From Blasia pusilla (lineage: Eukaryota; Marchantiophyta; Marchantiopsida; Blasiales), in the NCBI GenBank assembly GCA_050084515.1, contig CM114274.1:434001-498000 (forward strand): a DNA stretch of 64,000 bases, written 5' to 3'. This document shows, piece after piece, positions 56,662 to 64,000 of the stretch. A program made the translations under genes and the position numbers. Under the pieces are notes generated by a model. It saw only the letters and a program-made list of their open reading frames with translations, ran no database searches and was not told the origin of the DNA. Within the stretch, counting starts at the first letter, position 1. The number at the start of each line of letters is the position of its first letter.

Positions 56662-57177
56662 ATGGACCACTCCTTTATCTACTGTTTTGTAAGGTCCGAG
56701 CACAACCTCCAGGTGTTCCAGATCTTGGATTCAGTCCATCCATGCTCCGATGGGTTTAGCTTAGATAGTTTATACCATCCCCCGCCCGTGAGAATTTACA
56801 TGCAAGATGGGACCCCCTTACTTGGAGGAAGGGAAAAGTACCCTGCCTTGATGCAAATGCTCATCGAGCTCTATTCAAGGCCGGGTGACTTGGTCTTCAA
56901 CTTAGTGGGCCTATCAGGGGCGAGTATCAAAGGCGTCTGGCAGAGTGGCAAGAACATTCTCTGCCTTGAGGGAAGGCAAGAACTTTATGACCTTTGCAAA
57001 GAGGCAAAGGCAGATTACGACAGGCTAGTGGGAGCATACAACTCTCCTTCAAAGCCGAGAGCTCCGATTCTAGACCCACCATTGAAAGTGACACCATCGT
57101 CACTTCCCACTATTCTGAAAATCAGGAGGGTAAGGCCGATAGTAATTCTGGAAGAGCTCTCGGACGATGACGAGTGA
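56662..57177 (+). pseudogene. X2 gene 2, exon 4: methyltransferase motif I part
   Basis: Open from the acceptor TTTACAG through the stop at 57177 (171 residues from the first Met, which is internal to the gene). It reads YPALMQMLIELYSRPGDLVF, then NLVGLSGASIKG, SGKNILCLEGRQELYDL, and the tail ILEELSDDDE. The order Gly-rich loop, helix, strand ending in Glu is that of SAM-binding motif I in N6A/N4C methyltransferases (usually DxFxGSGT..A....GR..xGIE). It is the best-preserved copy of this exon in the window. Confidence 0.65.
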
Positions 57178-57274
57178 GTTTAAAGAACTAAAGGACCCAG
57201 CTTAATTGAAACGATTTGGAGTAGGGATTTATTGGTTTCCAAGGACGGAGCACATATTGATACTGGATGGGTGT

Positions 57275-58413
57275 GAGGTGCGGTAAGAGGAGAGGAAGAG
57301 AGGAGAGAGGAGAGAGGAAACTACCTTCAACCAAAATAGATACTTTTTTTTTAAGAGAATTTCCTATGATTTGAAGAGAGTTTCCGTTGGGTTGAAGAGA
57401 GGAAATTTTTTGTGTGATTTTTTTTGCACTTTTTTGCTCAGTTATTAAGCAGTCCCATAGTTTTTTTTTCTCTTCCATATTTTGGCAGCCCATCTGGGTC
57501 CGACCGGTTGCAAGTTGCACAAAATTTACAAAACTGAAAAATCAGTGGAATCATAAGTGTGGAACCAATCACTTTTTCTATCCAAGGTCTCGAAACAATC
57601 TACCATTTTCCCTGGGCTGAATAGAGTTCAAGCTCAAACTGAAGGTTCTTGAAAAATGAAAGTACAATCTAAAACCTCATTTTGCATCCTCAAAGTGGTT
57701 TGTTTAAAATACTTCACACTTCTTTGAGGGATAGAATTGGTTGGTGGATTCCTACTCCTACCTCTGACTCTCTTAAAACTACCACCAACACATAGTACAT
57801 GGTACATACAAGGGAAATACCTTTTGCCACTTGTCTCTCTTTGGACAAAGTCATCACATGAACATATGGGAAAGCAATAGATGTGCACCACATGCACCCC
57901 TGTGACACTTGAATTTACAATGTTATTCCTGACCCAATACATCCTTCCTATTCCATTGCCACTGTGGACATCTTTCGTGGCGATGATCTGAGGATGCAAA
58001 ATGAGGTTTTAGATTGTACTTTCATTTTTCCATAACCTTTACTTAGAGCTTGAACTCTATTCAGCTCAGGGCAAATGATAGATTTTTTCCAGACCTTGGA
58101 TGGAAAAAATGATTGGTTCCACACTTATGATTCCATTGATTTTTCAGTTTTCTAAATACGGTGCAATTTGCAACTCGTTGGACTTAGATGGGTTGCCAAA
58201 ATGTGGAAGAGGAAAAAAATTGTGAGAGTGCTTAAGAACTGAGCAGAAAAGTGCAAAAAAATTCACATGAAAAGTTTCCTCTCTTCAACCCAACGGAAAC
58301 TCTCTTCGAATCAGAGGAAACTCTCTTAAAAAAAAGTATCTCTTTCGGTTGAAGGTAGTTTCCTCTCTCCTCTCTTCCTCTCTTCCTCTCTTCCTCTCCT
58401 CTTATCGCACCTC
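57275..58413. mobile_element. Foldback derivative of the X right end
   Basis: Two inverted arms of about 420 bp (57275-57697 and 57989-58413) each carry the transposase-side terminus of X, starting GAGGTGCG at both outer ends. About 290 bp between them is a minus-strand SWIM exon piece (MYWVRNNIVNSS, then CFPICSCDDF). The arms are close to 90% alike by eye. No 9-bp duplication flanks it (GATGGGTGT left, AAAATCGAG right), so it may have arisen by rearrangement. A transcript across it would fold into a long hairpin. Confidence 0.75.
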
Positions 58414-58428
58414 AAAATCGAGGAAATG

Positions 58429-58457
58429 ATCGTCCTGTCCTTGTACAATTCTTATTT
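58429..58457 (-). repeat. Short X transposase scrap
   Basis: Resembles 60209-60240 of X3 ('gtccttgtacaattcttatttagg'). Confidence 0.6.
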
Positions 58458-58878
58458 AGGAAATTGGAGCTAACCTTAGCTCGCTTCTGCAAAGTGCAGT
58501 TATCCCTCCACCCAAAGTATATTGCAATGCGACAAGATATCTTGTTGGGGCACCAAGAATCCTCCCAAGGGATTGAGGTCGACAAAGCCAAGGTGGATAT
58601 AATTGTGGCATTGGAAGCTCCTAAGAATATCAGAGAATTGAGAGGCTTCCTGGGCCATAAGGTCTACTATCGATGGTTCATAAAGGATTATGCGGTTAAA
58701 GAAAAATCCTTCACCACCTTGTTGAAGGAGGTAACTGAGTGGGAATGGACCCTCGCATGCAAAGCAACATTTTGAGAATTAAAACAAGCCTTGCTTGCAA
58801 CTCCTATACTTCGTCCTCCTGATTGGATGAAACCCTTCTACGTATACATGGACCCCTCCTATCATGGTGGGGATCTGG
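58458..58878 (+). pseudogene. Gypsy RT fragment (second family)
   Basis: It reads QGIEVDKAKVDIIVALEAPK, NIRELRGFLGHKVYYRWFI, LLKEVTEWEW, and after a stop LKQALLATPILRPPDWMKPF. This is the RT thumb and connection of a different, more typical Ty3/gypsy family than the 9-32 kb element. It is cut off at 58878. Confidence 0.75.
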
Positions 58879-59079
58879 GTAAGTTGCTCCAATGGTTGCT
58901 TCTGGGACTGGTCGGCGAAGCGCAAGTACTTATCCTTGGGCTCATACTTAGTATACCCCAAATCCTGAGCGTTTTTCTTTGTTATTATGTTGATCCCGTT
59001 TCCAGAATTAATAGGGACCTTCTTAATGGTATGCCCTTCAATTTCAACTTCCACCTTCAGGGCTCCAAGGTCTTCGACT
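58879..59079 (-). pseudogene. Gypsy protease fragment (opposite strand)
   Basis: On the minus strand it reads ALKVEVEIEGHTIKKVPINS then GNGINIIT, an aspartic-protease-like strand and DSG-type loop (here NSG). It abuts the X3 terminus at 59080, so it is the target into which X3 inserted. It lies head to head with the RT piece at its left. Confidence 0.6.
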
Positions 59080-59269
59080 GAGGTGCGGTAAGAGGAGAGG
59101 AAGAGAGGAGAGAGGAGAGAGGAAACTACCTTCAACCGAAATAGATACTTTTTTTTAAGAGAGTTTCCGTTGGGTTGAAGAGAGGAAACTTTTTGTGTGA
59201 ATTTTTTTGCACTTTTTTGTTCAGTTATTAATCAGTCCCACAGTTTTTTTTTTCTCTTCCATATTTTGA

Positions 59270-59295
59270 CAACCCCTCTGAGTCCGACGAGTTGC
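59270..59295. repeat. Single palindrome near X3 right end
   Basis: One degenerate copy (centre AGT) between the transposase stop and the terminus. Confidence 0.75.
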
Positions 59296-59473
59296 AAATT
59301 GCACAAAATTTACAAAACTGAAAAATCAGTGGAATCATAAGTGTGGAACCAATCACTTTTTCCATCCAAGGTCTGGAAAAAATCTATCATTTGCCCCGGG
59401 CTGAATAGAGTTCAAGCTCAAAGTGATGGTTCTTGAAAAATGAAAGTACAATCTAAAACCTCAATTTGCATCC

Positions 59474-62400
59474 TCAAAGTGGTTTGTTTAAAATATTTCG
59501 CACTTCTTTGAGGGACAGAATTGGTTGGTGGATTCCTACTCCTACCTCCGATTCTCTTAAAACTACCAGCAACACATAGTACATGTGCTTACAAGGGAAA
59601 TACATTTTGCCACTTGTCTCTCTTTGGAAAAAGTCATCACATGAACATGTGGGAAAGCAACAGATGTGCACCACATACACCCCTGTGACACTTGAATTTA
59701 CAATGTTGTTCCTGACCCAATACATCCTTCCTATTCCATTGCCACTCAAGACATCTTTTGTGGCGATGATCTCCATTTTTGCCTCCCGAGCTGATGCAAT
59801 TCGCTTTGCTCTCTGCACCGTTGGCCTACACATTCTGTTTCTCTTCACCCCATTTTTAGACTCAAACAGAAATAATGGATTGAGATCATCCACCTTCTCC
59901 GGGTACATGTTGACATCAATCTTGGGTTGAATACGAAATGCAAAGGTCTCTGTAATGCGAGCATGCTCCGAACTTCCCCCGTCTACGAGTCTGAAACCGG
60001 CACTTGTAAGATTGTCCACCGTCTTGAGTGCGATTCGTGTACTGCGGCGATGGGCCAAATCGTGGGGGTATTCCCGGGAGCTCCAATGGCAGCCGGATAA
60101 GACTTCCGGAAAGCGCAAGATTTATTTGGGAAGAAGAAGTACTTCAATTGATCCCCGGTCCTCGTGAAATGATCAAAGGTTTTGAGTCCCCAAAACCCAG
60201 GCAGTGGTCGTCCAGTCCTTGTACAGTTCTTATTTAGGAAAGTGCCGCATGCTCTCCTAATGCCATCAGATCCTGCCCTACAGGTGGGTCCACGTCCTAG
60301 GTTGCTCTGAGATATATGCCATCGTTTTAGGTTGCAGTCCACCTCCATTACCGGAATCCCATATTGTTGAACCACCCCAGTGACAGGATGTTGCGAACTT
60401 CCACCAACGGAGGGCTTTTGAAATAAAACATTCACTGATTTTGGAGAAGTAACTCCATCACAGATTTGGGACAGGTCCAGGGTCCCCGAATACCTGGGCG
60501 GTGTAATTTCCTCATCCAAATCAATCACCGGATTCGTTCCTCGATGCTGCCTCTTCACCTGCCTGAAGTCAAGATACTTATCTGGTCCCCACGAGTCTCG
60601 CTCGGACTGCTCTACCACCATCTGTATGGGACATCTTGAAACCTGCCCACAAATATCCCCACCAATGTGTACGTCTTGATCGAGTGGAGATCCTGCTACG
60701 CACCGGTTGAAGGCTTTCACATACATTTTTTCATCACCAGATCTCACACCCGCCCTGACATAGAGCTTGTAGATCGACGACCCCTTTCCTTTTGTTATGC
60801 CTTTTATGAGGAAGATATGGGATGCTGCAGACTGTAGCATTGCTGTTGCCAGGTCTTGTTGGCATGCCTCCACAAGTGAAATTCGTTGCCATGCTTGTGA
60901 CGACCTCCAAGAGGAATGAACACTTTCTGCTCCACTTGTGTTGGGGCAGAGGGCATTTTCATGAACGTTCAATCCCTGCAACGACGGCAATGTTAGAAGG
61001 GAACGAAAATAACTCATGAGTCAAAGAAATAGGCGACCTGTCGGAACGAGATGGGTTGCAGGCCCAAGGCATCCCATGAACGACTCTGCGACCCGTCGGG
61101 TCCCGACGTGTTGTAACCTTAAACCCACCTACTGCAACCCGTCGGGTTCCGACGGGTTGCAATGCCGAGGCATCCCATGAACGACTCTCTGACCCGGCGG
61201 GTCCCGACGGGTTGCACACTCGGGTTGCACCAAAAATCTGGATGCAACCCGTCGGTTTCCGTCGGGTTGCACCCTCGGGAAACCCGTTGGTTTCCGTCGG
61301 GTTGCACACTCGGGCAACCTGTCGCATCCGACAGCTTGCTTGGTTTCTTGGGTTTGAAATCCATATAGTTCCCACGCTTCTCACCCTGAGCTTCAACTTT
61401 ACAAACAATGCTCAGCGTGAGCTTGACAAGACAAAATAGTGAACTCACCTGCCGCATGAAGTTTCCCCATTGTCTCATACGTACAGTCCACCAACTCAAC
61501 CAAGAGCACAACTCTTTGTACTTCCCCTCAATCGCATGCTTCCTCCACCACCCATGAAGTTCTTCCTGGCATTCCATGGCCACCTTCAAGGTTTTGCTGT
61601 CCTTGCAGCGTTGGAGTAGAGTGACATGCTCTGTCCTTTTATTCTCCTTGATGCAAGATTTGGTGTACCGAGTCACAGATTGTTGCCAATGGAAAGCATC
61701 CGACCTTTCCCTCTCCGGTTGAACCTCTCCACCCCACAACACTTCCCTGATAGCAATCCACCCAGGTTGTGCATTGACCGCCATGAACCCATAAATTTCC
61801 GGAGGTGGCCTTTTGTTTTCCTTGACCACCTCCAATAAGAGTAACCAAAGACATCTTCAAACCGCCAACGTCTTACGCCTTTACTTCAGACAAATATAGT
61901 TTTGAGTCCCTTCTCCACATGGTCATAAACGTGAGCACCCATCGTCAACCATCCGTTCAACACTCTATAGCAAATATCAAAGCTTACCCAGCTGCCGTAA
62001 AGATCTTCCCCTTCCCTCATTCAATCTATAAGATCGAGGCCACTCGACGGACGTGTGGTTGACATTTTGAAGACATAGGCCCTAGATCCCTCGCCTCCTT
62101 GACCCATGAACTGCCATCTCTGAATGAAGTGAAATCTGGAGTTGGCCTTGATTTTGGCGATGGCATCCATTTCGGCCGTCTTTCCATCCAAAACTCGTAT
62201 TTGACGCAGCAAATTCCGGAAGCATTCAGGATCAGCGAGAAATGCGAAATTTTCCAAGAGTTGTTTCTCCTCAACCGCCGTGATCTCGCCCTATCCAGGG
62301 ATTCCAAGCAATTGTTCACAAATTTGTGATGCCGTTGTGAGCTTGATCACTTCGGGCTTTGAACCCGGAGAGTTTCTGTAGACCTCGGCTACTTTCTTCG

Positions 62401-63204
62401 CCACATCCTCCTTGATGTGTCTTTGAATTGCATCGGTCACAGGATGAGTGTGGGAGCCAACATGAACTGCCAGCCTTGTATACTCTGACGTGGAGCCCAA
62501 GTCGTGGACAATGAAAAATATGTACGCAGGACATGCTCCAACGCAGAAGGGCGATGCCTGACAATGAGGACATCGATGGCCTCCCGGCGGTATGGTGGCA
62601 CCGACCTCGTATGGAGTTTTTGCATTCTTGGGAGGGAATTGCGACATATTGACTCGCCCGTTGCGCTCTAGATACGGGCATGCTGGACTTCTACACTCCA
62701 AGGCTCCCACGCATTGGCGGCGGGAGACAATCCAAGGACCATCTGGAATGGAAGCACTCGTCCGTTGAAGCCTGCACCATCGATGACAATCAGAATTTTT
62801 GTCCATACCCTTCAGGCATCCTCCATCCTTCTTTTGAGCAGGAGCAACAAGTGGAGGCAACTCAAAAATGCAATTACCATCGTACGTGGGCGGCAGCTCG
62901 TCGACAAGAATGTGCTTGAACATTTTCAAGGCCAGAGACGAAAGCAAACTATTGCCTGATACTCGCAAGAGGAACGAGTAGGCGGACAGAGGGCCCGATT
63001 GGTGTCCGACAGATCCACTGAGGTTGATAACATCCGGAATCTCTTCACGAAGAACAACATTGTTATGAGCGTGCAAAGTTGGAGTCAAAGCCGGATCTGC
63101 AGAGCTTGGAGTTGCAAACGTAGAGCTCGGAGCACTAGGAAATTCTAGACCGTCTACTTGGGAAACAAACAAATTCAGGGGCAGGCCGTAAACTCTGTAT
63201 TGAC
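59474..63204 (-). pseudogene. X3 transposase (best-preserved copy)
   Basis: Two exons: 63204-61449 and 60975-59474, joined across CAG|GTGAGT and CTGCAG|GG. Exon 1 is open for 293 residues (63172-62291) and shows the complete zinc domain: CVGALECRSPACPYL, CPHCQASPFC, then CPAYIFFIVHD and HVGSHTHPV. After shifts come NAQPGWIAIREVL and DAFHWQQSV. Exon 2 is open for over 330 residues (NVHENALCPNTSGAESVHSS; DKYLDFRQVKRQHRG). It ends with an intact SWIM finger CSCDDF...FPCKH and the tail PILSLKEVRNILNKPL. A few frameshifts (for example near 61900, 62290 and 60000) and a missing N-terminus remain. Confidence 0.8.
61033..61345. repeat. Palindrome array in X3 transposase intron
   Basis: Seven copies in 310 bp, for example 61134-61160, with GTT, AAA and related centres as in X1. 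It nearly fills the intron (60976-61448). Confidence 0.9.
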
Positions 63205-64000
63205 GGGGGCTGGTATTCTGACAGGAGAGAGTAAGAGAGGAGAGGAAGAGAGGAAGAGAGGAGAGTCTCTCTTAAAAAAAAAAGGCCAAATCCGCCTCCT
63301 CTCTTCAAAACTTTTTGACATATTTGAAATTTTTGTTTGCTTTCAAATTCAGGAAATCTTTAGAAGAGAGTATTCAGTGGTCCACATTTGGCCCTAAAAA
63401 AACCTCCTCTTTCCTGGGGGCGAGAAAAAAGGAGACATCATAAGAGCCATGTGAGCCTAAGTTTCTTAACATTCCCTGTCTCGGTCAACAAAAAGCAGTG
63501 CCCTTTGTATTTTTGTTGGAGGACCACCCGGATGGGTACCTCTCTTTTTGAAGGGATTGTTGCCTGCATCATGGCCTTCCCTAAATTGCCCCATAACCAG
63601 CTTTCTGTCGATTATGAATGGTGTCTGCTCAAGACCAACTTTCTGAAATATGAACAAATCAGATCCTAAGGCTGAGAAACCGAGAAGCTGCACCCCTCCC
63701 AACCCGTAAGAAAGCTCACCATAAGAAAGGAAAGATTTTTAGAAGTGATTTTCTTCCACCCTGCACCCACGACAATCTAACGGGTTGGGAATCCGAAATG
63801 GCAATCCGACAGGTAGTAGGAATCTTGCACATCTTAGACAAGAAAAGAAGCCTCCAACTGGTTGGACGAATGAAGGGGAACGAGCCAAAAGTCAAGAAGC
63901 CCGCCACAATGCGTCAGAAGTTGGTCTCACCGGGATAGAGTCCGATCACTCAAGCAGTCAACTTGTCGGAATCCGACAAGTTGCCTGGAAATGGTTAAAA
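63205..64000 (+). mobile_element. Element X copy X4, left end
   Basis: It starts GGGGGCTGGTATTCTG and then follows the X1 left end (12912-13.6 kb) closely, including the GA-rich tract and the 'caagaccaactttctgaaa' block. One palindrome of the CAACTTG type with centre AAT lies at about 63961-63985. The window ends inside it. It sits inside the transposase of X3. Confidence 0.8.

Larger units (their letters stand above)
49129..57274. mobile_element. Element X copy X2 (truncated, internally deleted)
   Basis: It has the same two divergent genes as X1 in opposite orientation: transposase on minus (52790 to 49129) and gene 2 on plus (about 52810 to 57177). It lacks its transposase-side terminus (cut in the SWIM exon at 49129), the shared promoter with both first exons (junction near 52800), and the gene 2-side terminus (cut in the 3' flank at 57274). 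Confidence 0.8.
59080..63204 (-). mobile_element. Element X copy X3 (transposase half)
   Basis: The right terminus GAGGTGCGGTA is at 59080. Transposase runs on the minus strand to 63204, where the left terminus of another X (X4) interrupts its exon 1. The remainder of X3, including gene 2, would lie beyond X4 outside the window. Confidence 0.8.

Noticed and set aside
57275-58413. A regular transposed miniature element with its own target duplication
   Set aside because: The 9 bp on each side differ (GATGGGTGT and AAAATCGAG), and the left flank is X2 sequence, so rearrangement is likelier than simple insertion.
1-64000. tRNA or rRNA genes
   Set aside because: No tRNA-like A/B box pair with a cloverleaf and no rRNA core sequence was noticed on either strand. 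A scan by tRNAscan or Rfam could overturn this.

Overview
The window looks like nuclear DNA from a land plant. It holds copia- and gypsy-type LTR retrotransposons with plant-style gag/pol, Mutator-like (MULE) DNA transposons with a SWIM-type transposase and GT..AG introns, and one ATAD2/BRAT1-type AAA-ATPase with a bromodomain. Nothing in it fixes the species. The intronless ATPase and the unusual transposon cargo would suit a non-seed plant, but that is a guess.

Layout. 1-2300: the end of a gypsy-type element with an LTR, a decayed Pif1/Helitron-type helicase remnant, then the ATPase promoter. 2319-5447: the only intact host-like gene. 5448-9180: mostly featureless, with a solo-like LTR (family B) and rearranged gypsy pieces. 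9181-31975: one gypsy element on the minus strand, with gag at the right, protease and RT in the middle, integrase at the left. A 12.67-kb DNA transposon (element X, copy X1, 12912-25578) sits inside its RT and has a 9-bp target-site duplication. 32-37 kb: an LTR fragment, a decayed kinase-like pseudogene and unrecognised reading frames. 37-39.8 kb: AT-rich DNA and a tandem array of about 180-bp units. 39.83-43.93 kb: a broken copia element on the minus strand. 44-49 kb: LTRs in opposite orientations around a displaced piece of X. 49-64 kb: three further X copies (X2, X3, X4), a foldback derivative of the X end, and gypsy fragments.

Element X is the most interesting object. It carries two divergent genes. 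Gene 1 is a MULE-type transposase with a WRKY/GCM1-like zinc domain, a DDE-like core and a C-terminal SWIM finger. Gene 2 is a multi-exon gene with an N-terminal coiled coil, a ParB-like DGNHR motif, and a beta-class N6-adenine/N4-cytosine DNA methyltransferase-like domain in the order motif IV then motif I, with a noncanonical D-L-P-S/F in place of DPPY. Every intron that can be recognised with good splice sites, apart from the short first intron of gene 2, is packed with a palindrome of two 12-bp arms (GCAACCCGTCGG and its reverse complement) around a 3-nt centre. The same palindrome fills the interval between the two divergent TATA boxes. All copies in the window are damaged. The family looks recently active, because several copies are nested in each other or in a retrotransposon.

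Limits: exon ends were placed by eye from splice consensus and from comparing the copies. Similarities were judged by reading, not by computed alignment. Domain names rest on motif recognition without a database search.
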